DNA of 64,000 nt from Burkholderia lata (GTDB lineage: Bacteria; Pseudomonadota; Gammaproteobacteria; Burkholderiales; Burkholderiaceae): contig NC_007511.1 in assembly GCF_000012945.1 (NCBI RefSeq), forward strand, positions 1,302,001 to 1,366,000, given 5' to 3'. The notes below the pieces were generated by a model that saw only the letters and a list, made by a program, of their open reading frames with translations, did not search any database and was not told the DNA's origin. Shown one piece after another: positions 25,428 to 34,527 of the stretch (position 1 is the stretch's first letter; every line of letters starts with the position of its first letter). A program made the position numbers and the translations under genes.

Positions 25428-26167
25428 TTCAATCCCTTGAAAGTAGGTGTTGGATCTGTCTTGCGACGGGGCAAGACGGAATCGGAGGGTGCTCCGGAAG
25501 CGGCCGCGCGCCTGCGTGGTGTGGCCTTGGGCCGGGCCGGCCGGTACAGGTCCCGGTGCGTGCCGAAGGGCGCGATGGGACGATCCCGTGTGCCGGCGGG
25601 CGCGGTCTGGTCGAATGATTCCGGGGCATTGACGAGCGGCATGGCGTGCGTAGACGCACGCTGCCAAGGCAGTCAACGATATTCACTGACGGCCGAACGA
25701 TCCATGCTTCAGCGTCCTTATTTTCTTTTCGATCGTACAAGTGTGGCCGCGGGCCTTCTGCCGGACAGGTCGCAGCGGCTTTGAGCGTGGGCGACTCGAG
25801 GGGCCGCTGGAGCGTGGGCTTGAGACTGCCCGCGTCGTCGGCGAATCCTGTTCGCGGTCGTGATGCGGGGCCCCGGTGGGGGCAGGCCAGCTTGGGAAAG
25901 TCGATGAAGCAGCGGGGCGTGACAACTCATCGCGCCCGTTTTGCTATGGAACGTCTGGAAGATCGAAAGCGGGAAATGCTTTGTTGGCGGCGCGGTGGAT
26001 GTCCTGGCGCAGAACGGCCCGACCCTCACGGCCGGATGCGTTGCAACGGCGACGCGGCTGCGTACCCGGCGGCACGCAGCCAGACATGGCCATCTCGTGG
26101 TGGATCGACGGGGGCGATGCCGGGCCGGTTCGGCGCTGCCGACGGACCTGCAACGGCCGCGCCGGCG
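25428..26167. other. 740-bp stretch without a supported gene
   Basis: Open frames on both strands are present but have no ribosome binding sites, no recognisable domains and Arg/Pro/Ala-rich out-of-frame composition. It presumably holds the promoter of the SDR gene at 24567 and the terminator of the TetR gene. Confidence 0.45.
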
Positions 26168-26932
26168 TTACTTGAAGAAGTCGGTGACGTAATCCGGCAG
26201 CGGCATTTCGGCAAGGCGGCGGGCCTCGTCCGGTGCGACGCCGTAGAGCCGCATCAGGCATTCGACCGTTTCGGCGGTGATCTGCGCACTCGGGCCGCCG
26301 TCGAGAATCCGGGTCATCGCACTGATCAATGCGGCAATCGTGATGTCTGCCGCGGTGTCGATGTATTGAATCGAGAACCGCTTTTGCTCGGTGCCGTTGC
26401 CGATGTCTTTCGACGCGCGAACCACGAACGTCTCGTTCATCTGCCGATGCGAATCCTGCGCCCGCACGATGAAGCGCCCCCACACGGGATCATGGACCGC
26501 CTTGGTCAGGAACATCTTCTGCACGTGACTGATCGCGACGGCCCGGTCCGTCTCGCGCGCCGAGATTTCGTCCGTGATGACGCCGATCTCCGATGCACGC
26601 TGCGCGAATACCGCCTTCGCGATCTCGTCTTTCGACTCGAAGTGGTTGTAGAAGGAGCCGAAACCGACATCGGCCTGCCTCGTGATCTCTTCGATCGTGC
26701 AGAGGTCGAAGCCCTTTTCCGCCATCAGGGTGTGCGCTGCTTCGATGAGCTTGCTCCGCGTCGCCAGGCGCGATCGCATGCCGCGCGGCATCGGCGCATC
26801 GCTGTCGCTGTGCAGGGGGGCTTTGGCAGGCGCTTTCGTTCGCGTCTTCCTGACGGACGAGGTTTTGGGAGCAGCGGGCTTGGGGGCCGTCTTGGTGCGC
26901 GTCACTGCGCGTGGTTTGGTTCGATCATCCAT
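26168..26932 (-). CDS. TetR-family transcriptional regulator of the meta-cleavage pathway (inferred)
   Basis: After a basic, Lys/Ala/Pro-rich N-terminal tail of ~50 residues comes a TetR HTH: LIEAAHTLMAEKGFDLCTIE, then EITRQADVGFGSFYNHFESK. A ~190-residue ligand-binding helical domain follows. The start ATG 26932 is preferred over the frame to 27040. It follows the flavin reductase on the same strand and faces the catabolic operon. It is the obvious candidate to bind the ACTGA-N8-TCAGT sites at 27694-27811 and 35970-35989. Confidence 0.88.
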   Translation of the reverse strand: MDDRTKPRAVTRTKTAPKPAAPKTSSVRKTRTKAPAKAPLHSDSDAPMPRGMRSRLATRSKLIEAAHTLMAEKGFDLCTIEEITRQADVGFGSFYNHFESKDEIAKAVFAQRASEIGVITDEISARETDRAVAISHVQKMFLTKAVHDPVWGRFIVRAQDSHRQMNETFVVRASKDIGNGTEQKRFSIQYIDTAADITIAALISAMTRILDGGPSAQITAETVECLMRLYGVAPDEARRLAEMPLPDYVTDFFK

Positions 26933-27136
26933 CTCGTAAGCCAGGTTAGCCGAAGCGCGCCGTTCAGAGCTTGCCGCAGAACCGCGCACGGACACGATTT
27001 CCATGCCGGCGCACCGGCGCTGCGACAAGAACGGCTTCATTGCTGAACAACGTCTGGTGTGCGCTAAAGCAATATCGGGAACCGAACAAGCGTATCACCC
27101 TTTGAGTCGATATCCAACGCGCGGCGGCGGTGCCGA

Positions 27137-27634
27137 CTAGACCGGCCTGACGCTCGTGAGCCGATGGTAGGCGCGGTCGAAATACAGCAGGCCGCCCGCT
27201 TGAGACCCGTTCCCGATCCCGACGACCTGGCAGAACAGGATGCCGTGCGTGCCGACCTTCTCGATGCGGTCGATCTTGCAGTCGAAGCACACCAGGCTGT
27301 CGGGCAGCACCGGCGAACCGGTCTCCAGGTACTCGTAATTCGTCTGCGCGAACCGGTCCTCGACCGACGCACGCGTCTGTCCGCTGAACAGCCGCGAGAC
27401 ATGTTCCTGTTCGGCACCGAGCACGTTCACGCACAGCACGCCGTTGGCCTCGAAGCGGTCGTACTGGTGGCTGCTCTGATTCATGCAGACGAGCAGGGTG
27501 GGCGGGCTGTCCGTGACGCTGCATACCGCTGACGCGGTAAAGCCGCCCAGGCCGGCGAGGCCATTCGTCGTCACGACATTGACGGCCGCACCCAGCCGCG
27601 ACATTGCATCCCGAAATTCCGTTGGCATCACCAT
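27137..27634 (-). CDS. Flavin reductase (HpaC-like, reductase of a two-component monooxygenase)
   Basis: The 165-residue protein has the flavin-reductase-like fold: FRDAMSRLGAAVNVVTTNG, the FMN site GGFTASAVCSVTDSPPTLLV and a C-terminal GGLLYFDRAYHRL. It would supply reduced FMN or FAD to the luciferase-like monooxygenase at 30504, which lacks its own reductase. The start is ATG 27634 behind AAGGAGA. Its promoter (27694-27722, minus strand) carries an operator shared with the divergent catabolic operon. Confidence 0.9.
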   Translation of the reverse strand: MVMPTEFRDAMSRLGAAVNVVTTNGLAGLGGFTASAVCSVTDSPPTLLVCMNQSSHQYDRFEANGVLCVNVLGAEQEHVSRLFSGQTRASVEDRFAQTNYEYLETGSPVLPDSLVCFDCKIDRIEKVGTHGILFCQVVGIGNGSQAGGLLYFDRAYHRLTSVRPV

Positions 27635-27693
27635 GACTTGTCTCCTTGAGTTCGATTGCACCTTGCTGGCCAGCTCCGCAGAGTGATGAAAAA

Positions 27694-27722
27694 ATCATAG
27701 ATGATGATGTAATCAGTTTCAA
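27694..27722 (-). promoter_or_regulatory. Promoter of the flavin reductase gene with embedded operator
   Basis: Read on the minus strand, TTGAAA (27717-27722) and TATGAT (27694-27699) are spaced by 17 bp. The spacer contains CTGATTACATCATCA, the same element as the operator at 27794-27811 with one arm intact. A repressor bound there would cover the promoter. Confidence 0.65.
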
Positions 27723-27760
27723 CTGCCGGAGCAGGCAAACGTGGCTGGGGAAAACCCCAT

Positions 27761-27811
27761 TTGACTCTTCGTGAGTGTGATCGTTAAATCATAACTGATG
27801 ACATCATCAGT
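27761..27811 (+). promoter_or_regulatory. Promoter and palindromic operator of the meta-cleavage operon
   Basis: TTGACT (27761-27766) and TTAAAT (27784-27789) are spaced by 17 bp. Immediately downstream, ACTGATGA-CA-TCATCAGT (27794-27811) is a perfect 8+8 palindrome over the start site. The same promoter plan recurs at 35938-35989. TetR binding is inferred. Confidence 0.7.
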
Positions 27812-27873
27812 CTACGGGTCGACGAGATTCGAGTCCGGCCGGGGTGGCATCTGACGAGATAGAGGGGACAGCG

Positions 27874-28533
27874 ATGTACGTCGTGGTGGACAGGCAATGG
27901 CGGATCAGGGTCTCGGACGGGTTGGACGTCAGTCGGCTGGCGCTCCTCGTGCACCAGCCGCGTACCGAGTTGCAGCATGTGCGCGCGGTGCTGGACGGTG
28001 TCGCGATTGGCGTCGACGCGGATTTCGCATCGATCTCGCTGGCCTGGCTGAAGTCGGAATGCCTGCGCGCCGGGTCGAGCGGGGGGCAGCGGTTTGCACG
28101 ATTGATGGAGCAATTGCATCGGATCGGCATCAACGAGGAGGGTGTCGGAACCATACGCATCCCGATTCGGTGGAATCAGGTCGATCGGACCGAACCTGGC
28201 AGCGATGAAGCCCGGAACGGGGCGGTCTGCCAGGTCTACATCGTCGATACGGCGGAGCGGTTCAACTGCCACGGCAATCAGCCGGTGCTGCAGGCGGCCA
28301 TCGGCGCGGGAACGAAGTCGATCCGGTCGGGTTGCCACGGCGGTGGATGCGGCATCTGCAAGATCAGGGTGCTGCATGGCAGCTATGCGTCCGGCCCGAT
28401 GAGCCGGGCGCACGTCAGCCCGACGGCCGGTGAAGGCAACGACGTGCTGGCGTGCCGGATCTACCCGCTGTCGAACCTGGTCGTCGAGCTGCTCGGAAAA
28501 TCGAAGGAACGCTGCACGATCAAAAGCAGTTAG
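27874..28533 (+). CDS. Fusion protein: unknown N-terminal domain plus plant-type [2Fe-2S] ferredoxin
   Basis: The C-terminal ~90 residues are a chloroplast-type ferredoxin: CHGGGCGICKIRVLHG gives the C-x4-C-x2-C cluster and a fourth Cys lies in VLACRIYP. Small ferredoxins of this type (XylT/DmpQ-like) re-reduce the iron of extradiol dioxygenases. Here the dioxygenase gene follows directly. The ~120-residue N-terminal part (MYVVVDRQWRIRVSDGLDVS onward) is not one I recognise and is absent from XylT. The start is ATG 27874 behind GAGGGG. An electron-transfer or reactivation role is inferred from the domain and neighbour. Confidence 0.82.
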   Translation: MYVVVDRQWRIRVSDGLDVSRLALLVHQPRTELQHVRAVLDGVAIGVDADFASISLAWLKSECLRAGSSGGQRFARLMEQLHRIGINEEGVGTIRIPIRWNQVDRTEPGSDEARNGAVCQVYIVDTAERFNCHGNQPVLQAAIGAGTKSIRSGCHGGGCGICKIRVLHGSYASGPMSRAHVSPTAGEGNDVLACRIYPLSNLVVELLGKSKERCTIKSS

Positions 28534-28560
28534 TTATCCAAAATCATGAAGGAGGGGATG

Positions 28561-29505
28561 ATGGGTGTGATGAGAATCGGTCACGTGGCCCTGCGAGTGC
28601 TCGACCTCGATCGGGCGCTGCATCATTACGTGACGGTGCTGGGCCTGCAGAAAAGCCATGTCGACGTGCGCGGCACGGTCTATCTGAAGGGATGGGACGA
28701 GTGGGATCTCTATTCCGTTTCGCTGACGCAGGCGGATCGGTCCGGCGTCGAGCACATCGCGTACAAGGTCGAGAAGGAGGCCGATCTCGACACGCTGTCG
28801 GCGCGAGTCGAGGCAGCCGGCGTTCGGGCGACCGAGCATGCGGCGGGACATCTCGAGCGGTGCGGGCGTTCCATCGGCTTCACGCTGCCCAGCGGGCATC
28901 TGATGTACCTGTACGCGGACAAGGAATTTCGCGGCAAGAGCGTCGGCACGCTGAATCCGGAGCCCTGGCCCGATGGCCTCGAAGGCGCGGCAGTGCATTG
29001 GCTCGATCACGTGATGCTGATGTGCCCGGTCGACCCGGAGGCTGGCATCAACACCGTCGAGGAGAACACGCGCTTCCTCGGCGCGGCGCTCGATTTCCAT
29101 CTGGCCGAGCAGGTGCTCGCCGGGCCCGATCACTCGGTGCAGGCCGCCGTGTGGCTGTTCCGGGGCTGCAAGCCTCACGATCTGGCCATGGCCGGTGGCC
29201 CGGTTGCCGGCCTGCATCACGTGGCGTTCTACCTCGACAGCTGGCACGACGTGCTGCGCGCGGCCGACGTGCTCGGCAAGCATCAGGTGAAGATCGACGT
29301 CACGCCGCAGCGCCACGGCATTACCCGTGGGCAGACCACGTACTTCTTCGATCCGTCGGGCAATCGCAACGAGATGTTCGCGGGGCTCGGCTACTACGCG
29401 CAACCCGACATGCCGCCCATCACCTGGCATGCGGAGGACATCTGGCGCGGCATTTTCTATCACCAGGGCGAACCGAGACCGGATTTCATCGAGGTCTACA
29501 CCTGA
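28561..29505 (+). CDS. Extradiol ring-cleavage dioxygenase (catechol 2,3-dioxygenase type)
   Basis: Two vicinal-oxygen-chelate modules are visible, starting at GHVALRVLDLDRALHHYVTV and at WLDHVMLMCPVDPEAG. The Fe(II) ligands of type I extradiol enzymes are present: His in WLDHVM, His in LHHVAFYLD and Glu in GNRNEMFAG, with the catalytic Tyr/His pair nearby (TYFFDPSGNRNE). It would open a catechol next to the hydroxyls. ATG 28561 is chosen since AAGGAGG lies 5 bp before it; ATG 28546 would overlap that ribosome site. Confidence 0.93.
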   Translation: MGVMRIGHVALRVLDLDRALHHYVTVLGLQKSHVDVRGTVYLKGWDEWDLYSVSLTQADRSGVEHIAYKVEKEADLDTLSARVEAAGVRATEHAAGHLERCGRSIGFTLPSGHLMYLYADKEFRGKSVGTLNPEPWPDGLEGAAVHWLDHVMLMCPVDPEAGINTVEENTRFLGAALDFHLAEQVLAGPDHSVQAAVWLFRGCKPHDLAMAGGPVAGLHHVAFYLDSWHDVLRAADVLGKHQVKIDVTPQRHGITRGQTTYFFDPSGNRNEMFAGLGYYAQPDMPPITWHAEDIWRGIFYHQGEPRPDFIEVYT

Positions 29506-29595
29506 CCTGCGCGGCCGGTCGCGTCATCCGGCGCGACCGCGAGGCAGCGGATTTACAGCAGGTTGGCAGGGCAATTGCATTCAAGGAACAACGAG

Positions 29596-30435
29596 ATGAA
29601 CGAGACAGCAGCGACCCGGAACGATCCCGAAATCGGGCGCTCGATCCGTGCGGACGGCATTACCACGAACTACCACGACGAAGGAAGCGGCCGGCCGGTG
29701 CTGCTGATCCACGGCTCTGGGCCGGGCGTCACCGCGTGGGCGAACTGGCGGCAGACGCTGCCCGCGCTGGCGGAGTTCTGCCGGCCAATCGCGCCGGACA
29801 TCGTGGGCTTCGGTTATACCGAGCGCCCGGACGGCGCGACGTATGGCAAGCGGCTCTGGCTCGAGCATCTCGTCGGTTTTCTCGATGCGCTCGGGCTGAC
29901 CGAGGTGGACGTGATCGGCAACTCGTTCGGCGGTGCGCTCGCGCTGACGCTGGCGACGACCTTCCCCGAGCGGGTCGGCAAGATCGTGCTGATGGGAAGT
30001 GTCGGCGTGCCGTTCGAGCTGACGCCCGGGCTCGATGCGGTGTGGGGGTACGAGCCGTCGAAAGAGAACATGCGGAATCTCCTGCACACGTTCGCCTACA
30101 ACCACGGGATGCTGACCGACGCGCTCGCCGATTCGCGTTACGAGGCCAGCATCCGGCCCGGGTATCAGGAGACCTTCGGCCGGATGTTCCCGGCGCCCCG
30201 CCAGCAAGGCATCGACGCGCTGGCCGTGCCGGACGAAAAACTGTCGGCCATCCGCCAGCCGACGCTGATCGTGCACGGGCGGGAAGACAAGGTCATTCCG
30301 GCCCGGACCAGCGAGCGGCTGTTCCAGCTGATTCCGCATGCGGAGCTGCACATGTTCTCCGAATGCGGGCATTGGGTGCAGATCGAGAAGGCCGCGAAGT
30401 TCAATCAACTGGTCCGGAATTTCCTGACGTCGTGA
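29596..30435 (+). CDS. Alpha/beta hydrolase, meta-cleavage product hydrolase
   Basis: The 279-residue protein matches BphD/XylF/DmpD-type hydrolases: HGSGPGVTAWANWRQTLPAL, nucleophile Ser in VIGNSFGGALAL, Asp in IVHGREDKVIP and His in SECGHWVQIEKA. It would split the ring-cleaved semialdehyde or dienoate into a hydroxypentadienoate and an acid. ATG 29596 follows AAGGAA. It lies 90 bp after the dioxygenase gene in the operon. Confidence 0.92.
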   Translation: MNETAATRNDPEIGRSIRADGITTNYHDEGSGRPVLLIHGSGPGVTAWANWRQTLPALAEFCRPIAPDIVGFGYTERPDGATYGKRLWLEHLVGFLDALGLTEVDVIGNSFGGALALTLATTFPERVGKIVLMGSVGVPFELTPGLDAVWGYEPSKENMRNLLHTFAYNHGMLTDALADSRYEASIRPGYQETFGRMFPAPRQQGIDALAVPDEKLSAIRQPTLIVHGREDKVIPARTSERLFQLIPHAELHMFSECGHWVQIEKAAKFNQLVRNFLTS

Positions 30436-30503
30436 TGCGTTCGCGCGGCAGCTTGAAGGTTTCGGCAAAAAACGCCTCACCAGGCAAACATGAGAGGTGA
30501 CAC

Positions 30504-31772
30504 ATGAAGATCAACTACTTCCAACAGGTTCCGTATCGGGACTTGCCGGCCGATTTCGAAACGAAACACGAATCGGTCGTCACGACGCCCTATGGGCTCA
30601 CGACGCCGCAAGGTATCCGGGGCGCCTATCGCGATGCGCTCGACGAGATGATGTATGCGGCGCGCGCCGGCTTCGACGGGCTCGCGATCACCGAGCACGG
30701 GCAAAGCTCGTACGACATGATGCCGAACCCGGATCTGTTCGAGGCCGTGCTGGCCTACATGACCGAGGTCGAAGGCATCGAGACCGCGATCTATCCGATC
30801 GGGCGCTCGCTCGGCAAGACGCTGGAGCCGCTGCGGGTGGCCGAAGAGCAGGCGATGCTCGACTGCATGTCGGGGGGGCGTCTCATCTGCGGTTTTCCGA
30901 TCGGCCTGGCGTACGACGCGAACGTGAACAACGGCGTGTCGCCGCTGCAGACGCGTGCACGCTTCGATGAAAACCTTGAACTTATCCTGAAGGCGTGGAA
31001 AGAGCCGAAGCCGTTCGCGTGGAACGGCAAGTTCTCCCAGCACCCGGACGTGAACATCTGGCCGCGGCCGATCCAGAACGCGCCGCATCCGCCGGTCTGG
31101 ATCACGGCGATCGGCAACCCGAACACGATGAAGTTCATCGTCGATCGCGACTACGGGTTCAATTACTTCGGCTGGTTCGGCGCGAAAGCCACCGGCAAGC
31201 GCATTTTCGACCGGTTCCGCGAGATCGAACAGGAAGCGGGCAAGGCACCGAACCCGTACCGGATCGGCTTCATGCAGTCGATCGCGGTTGCCGAAACGGA
31301 TGCGGAAGCCGAGCGGCTGTACGCACGGCATGCGGAATACTTCTTCCGCAAGGCGCTCGGCGGCATCGGGATGCACCGGCTGGCACTGCCGGGCGGCATC
31401 GACATCCGCGGGCTCGAATTCATCTTCCGCGATCCGAAGGATTTCGGCATGTACGACCGGATGAAGACGGCGACCTACCGGGATCTCCTCGAATCGGGGG
31501 CGGTCGTCGCCGGCGGGATCAGCACGGTGCGCGAGCAGCTCGTCGAATATGCACGCGAATTCGGCATCGGCAACCTGCACGCGATGCTGCAGTTCGGCTC
31601 GATGCCGAAGGAGCTCGCGCAGTACAACATCGACATGTTTACCAAATACGTGATGCCGGACCTCAAGAAGCTGTGGAGCGACAAGGGGCATCAGCATCAC
31701 TGGTGGCCGGAGCGGCTGGGCGGCGTTCCGCTCGATGCTCGCCAACAACAACTCGCGGAGACACAGGCATGA
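30504..31772 (+). CDS. LLM-class (luciferase-like) flavin-dependent monooxygenase
   Basis: The 422-residue protein has the bacterial-luciferase TIM-barrel pattern: AARAGFDGLAITEHGQSSYD, GGRLICGFPIGLAYDANVNN and a C-terminal AGGISTVREQLVEYAREFGI. These enzymes hydroxylate or insert oxygen using FMNH2 from a separate reductase; the flavin reductase at 27137 fits. GAGGTGA lies just before ATG 30504. It may prepare the ring or a side chain for the dioxygenase; which step is unknown. The next gene overlaps it by 4 bp. Confidence 0.9.
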   Translation: MKINYFQQVPYRDLPADFETKHESVVTTPYGLTTPQGIRGAYRDALDEMMYAARAGFDGLAITEHGQSSYDMMPNPDLFEAVLAYMTEVEGIETAIYPIGRSLGKTLEPLRVAEEQAMLDCMSGGRLICGFPIGLAYDANVNNGVSPLQTRARFDENLELILKAWKEPKPFAWNGKFSQHPDVNIWPRPIQNAPHPPVWITAIGNPNTMKFIVDRDYGFNYFGWFGAKATGKRIFDRFREIEQEAGKAPNPYRIGFMQSIAVAETDAEAERLYARHAEYFFRKALGGIGMHRLALPGGIDIRGLEFIFRDPKDFGMYDRMKTATYRDLLESGAVVAGGISTVREQLVEYAREFGIGNLHAMLQFGSMPKELAQYNIDMFTKYVMPDLKKLWSDKGHQHHWWPERLGGVPLDARQQQLAETQA

Positions 31773-32614
31773 ACACCGAAACGATCGAATCCCCGAACCA
31801 GGCTGCCGTCAGCGTCCCGCTCGAGGAGCGCAAGGTGCCGGTGTGGGGCGGCAAAGTCACCCTTCGCGTCAAGGTTTTCGGCACGGGCGCGGATGTCGTC
31901 TATCTTCATCCGGCGGCCGGCCTCGTGATCGACGACTTCCTGATGGACCTCGCGGGCACGCATCGCATTTTCGCGATCGAGTTTCCGGGAACGAGTGCGG
32001 ACGACCCTTACGCGGTGCGGCAGCTCGACGATCTTCACGACGTCGTGCTGGCGTATGAAGAAGCGATCCGCCAGCTCGGCATCGAACGGCCGATCGTCAT
32101 CGGGCAAAGCTTCGGCGGCATGCTGGCGGCCGAGCTCGCGTCGACGTTCCCCACGCTGTTCCGCCGGGCCGTGCTGCTGGACCCGATCGGCCTGTGGCGG
32201 GACGACATGCCGGTCGTGCACTGGAATTCGGTGCCCGCCGAGCAGATGCCGTCGCTGCTCTTTGCGGATCCGGACAGCGAAGCCGCACGCGCGTTTCTCG
32301 CGATGCCGACCGATCAGGAATCCTTCGTGAAAACGCTGGCCGCGCGGGTCTGGACGCTGGGCTGCACCGGCTCCTTCGTGTGGCCGATTCCGGATCGTGG
32401 CCTCGCGAAACGGCTGCACCGGATCCGGATCCCGACCAAGATCATCTGGGGCCGCGACGACAAGCTCGTGTCGTCCGGCTATGCGGCGGAGTTCCAGCGC
32501 CTGATCGCCGACAGCGAAGTCGAGATCATCGACGATTGCGGACACATACCGCAGGTCGAGAAGCGCATCGAGACCTACCGCATCGTCAGCGGATTCCTCG
32601 GGCAAGCGAAGTAG
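31769..32614 (+). CDS. Alpha/beta hydrolase (second hydrolase of the operon)
   Basis: 281 residues with nucleophile Ser in [16 protein letters not shown], Asp in [13 protein letters not shown] and His in [13 protein letters not shown]. It starts within the stop codon of the monooxygenase gene (ATGA), so the two are translationally coupled. It is only distantly like the hydrolase at 29596 and probably acts on a different bond, for instance an ester or lactone made by the monooxygenase; this is inference. Confidence 0.9.
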   Translation: MNTETIESPNQAAVSVPLEERKVPVWGGKVTLRVKVFGTGADVVYLHPAAGLVIDDFLMDLAGTHRIFAIEFPGTSADDPYAVRQLDDLHDVVLAYEEAIRQLGIERPIVIGQSFGGMLAAELASTFPTLFRRAVLLDPIGLWRDDMPVVHWNSVPAEQMPSLLFADPDSEAARAFLAMPTDQESFVKTLAARVWTLGCTGSFVWPIPDRGLAKRLHRIRIPTKIIWGRDDKLVSSGYAAEFQRLIADSEVEIIDDCGHIPQVEKRIETYRIVSGFLGQAK

Positions 32615-32644
32615 TCGACGCACGTGCGGCGATGGGGCCGCACA

Positions 32645-32675
32645 AACGGCAGGCGGGCAATACCCGCCTGCCGTT
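32645..32675 (+). terminator. Strong intra-operon hairpin
   Basis: AACGGCAGGCGGG (32645-32657) pairs perfectly with CCCGCCTGCCGTT (32663-32675) around CAATA. A TTTTT run comes 13 bp later (32687-32692 area), too far for a standard terminator. It could lower expression of the lower pathway genes or stabilise upstream mRNA. Confidence 0.55.
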
Positions 32676-32694
32676 CCATCGAGGGGTTTTTCAA

Positions 32695-33489
32695 ATGAAT
32701 GTGGATCAGATTCAACACGTGGCGGACCGGCTCCGTCGGGCCGAAAGCACCGGCGATTTCATCGAACCGCTGCACCGGGCGAACGCGGCGCTGAGCATCG
32801 ACGATGCGTATGCGATACAGCAGCTCAATATTCAACGACGGATCAGCGCGGGCAGCCGACGGGTCGGCTGCAAGATCGGCCTGACGTCGGCAGCGGTGCA
32901 GAAGCAGCTGGGCGTCGACCAGCCCGATTTCGGCGTACTGCTCGACGACATGGCTTACGGCGACCAGGAAACGGTGCCGTGGAGCGCATTGAGCCAGCCG
33001 AAGATCGAGGCGGAAGTCGCGTTTGTGATGGGGCGGGACATCGCGTGCGACAACCCGGGGCATCTCGATCTGTTGCACGCAATCGAATACGTGCTGCCTG
33101 CGCTCGAGATCGTCGGCAGCCGGATCCGCGACTGGGAGATCGGCATCGTCGACACGATCGCCGACAACGCGTCGTCGTCCGCGTTCGTGCTGGGGAATCG
33201 TCCGGTCAAGCTGTCGGACGTGGATCTCCGGTTGTGCGGCATGGTGACGGAGCGACGCGGGGAAGTCGTCTCGCTCGGCGTCGGGGCGGCGTGCATGGGG
33301 CATCCGGTCAATGCGCTCGTCTGGCTGGCCAGGACGATGGCGGCGCGTGGCGTGCCGCTGCGGGCCGGCGATGTCGTGTTGTCCGGCGCGCTCGGCCCGA
33401 TGGTGAACGTGCGGCCGGGAGACGTGTTCGAAGCGCAGATCCAGGGGCTGGGCGCGGTGCGCGCGAGTTTCGACGACGCAGAGGCATGA
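32695..33489 (+). CDS. 2-keto-4-pentenoate hydratase (2-hydroxypenta-2,4-dienoate hydratase)
   Basis: The 264-residue protein follows the MhpD/BphH/DmpE family: [42 protein letters not shown] (metal-binding Glu residues) and [14 protein letters not shown]. It hydrates the dienoate to 4-hydroxy-2-oxovalerate. GAGGGG lies before ATG 32695. It sits between the second hydrolase and the aldehyde dehydrogenase, as expected for the lower meta pathway. Confidence 0.94.
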   Translation: MNVDQIQHVADRLRRAESTGDFIEPLHRANAALSIDDAYAIQQLNIQRRISAGSRRVGCKIGLTSAAVQKQLGVDQPDFGVLLDDMAYGDQETVPWSALSQPKIEAEVAFVMGRDIACDNPGHLDLLHAIEYVLPALEIVGSRIRDWEIGIVDTIADNASSSAFVLGNRPVKLSDVDLRLCGMVTERRGEVVSLGVGAACMGHPVNALVWLARTMAARGVPLRAGDVVLSGALGPMVNVRPGDVFEAQIQGLGAVRASFDDAEA

Positions 33490-33567
33490 CATGCGGGGAG
33501 TCGGCGTGTTCGGGCGAACCGGATGCGACACGGCGAATGAAACAAGTTTGAACGATCGGAGTGGACG

Positions 33568-34527
33568 GTGAAGTCAAAAGCGAAAGTGGCGATCATCGGG
33601 CCGGGAAATATCGGCACGGACCTGATGATCAAGGTGATGCGTCACGGCACGCACATCGAAATGGGCGCGATGATCGGCGTCGATCCGAAGTCGGACGGCC
33701 TCGCGCGCGCGCAGCGCATGGGTGTCGCGATCTCGTCGGACGGTATCGACGGGTTGCTGGCGCTCGACGTGTTCAAGGAGATCGACATCGTGTTCGACGC
33801 GACGTCGGCCGGCGCGCACAAGCGGCACAACGACGTGTTGCAGGCGCATGGTGTGCAGGTGATCGACCTGACGCCGGCCGCGATCGGCCCGTATGTGATT
33901 CCGGCCATCAACCTGGAATCGGAAAATGCGCCGAACATGAACATGGTGACGTGCGGCGGCCAGGCGACGATCCCGATGGTCGCCGCGATATCGCGCGTGA
34001 CGAAGGTGCATTACGCGGAAATCGTCGCGTCGATCTCGAGCAAGTCGGCGGGGCCCGGCACGCGCGCGAACATTGACGAATTCACCGAGACGACGCGCAA
34101 GGCGATCGAGCAGCTCGGCGGCGCGTCGCGCGGCAAGGCGATCATCATCCTCAATCCTGCCGAGCCGCCGCTGATCATGCGCGACACGGTGTTCGCGCTG
34201 TCCGATCCTGCCGATCAGGGCAAGATCGAGGACAGCATCGCGCAGATGGTGGCGAGCGTGCAGGCGTACGTGCCGGGCTATCGGCTCAAGCAGAAGGTCC
34301 AGTTCGACGTGATCACGGCCGACAAGCCGCTCAACGTGCCGGGCGTCGGGCTGAAGCACGGATTGAAGACGTCGGTGTTCCTCGAGGTCGAGGGCGCGGC
34401 GCACTACCTGCCGTCGTATGCCGGCAACCTCGACATCATGACCTCGGCCGCACTCGCATGCGGCGACATGATGGCGCGCAGAAGAATGGCCGCGGGCATT
34501 GCGCGCGGTCACAAGGAGGCAGTGTGA
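33568..34527 (+). CDS. Acetaldehyde dehydrogenase (acylating), meta-pathway type
   Basis: 319 residues with NAD motif [16 protein letters not shown], catalytic Cys in [13 protein letters not shown] and the family tail [20 protein letters not shown]. It converts acetaldehyde, channelled from the aldolase, to acetyl-CoA. GTG 33568 with GGAG upstream is the start. Its stop overlaps the aldolase start by one base, which fits the aldolase-dehydrogenase complex made in equal amounts. Confidence 0.95.
   Translation: MKSKAKVAIIGPGNIGTDLMIKVMRHGTHIEMGAMIGVDPKSDGLARAQRMGVAISSDGIDGLLALDVFKEIDIVFDATSAGAHKRHNDVLQAHGVQVIDLTPAAIGPYVIPAINLESENAPNMNMVTCGGQATIPMVAAISRVTKVHYAEIVASISSKSAGPGTRANIDEFTETTRKAIEQLGGASRGKAIIILNPAEPPLIMRDTVFALSDPADQGKIEDSIAQMVASVQAYVPGYRLKQKVQFDVITADKPLNVPGVGLKHGLKTSVFLEVEGAAHYLPSYAGNLDIMTSAALACGDMMARRRMAAGIARGHKEAV

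Noticed and set aside
25646..27046. A 466-residue plus-strand frame over the TetR gene
   Set aside because: It has no ribosome site or domain, and it is antisense to a clear TetR regulator.
28452..30500. A 682-residue plus-strand frame overlapping the dioxygenase and hydrolase genes
   Set aside because: The other frames carry the real, motif-bearing proteins; this one is Arg-rich and out of frame.
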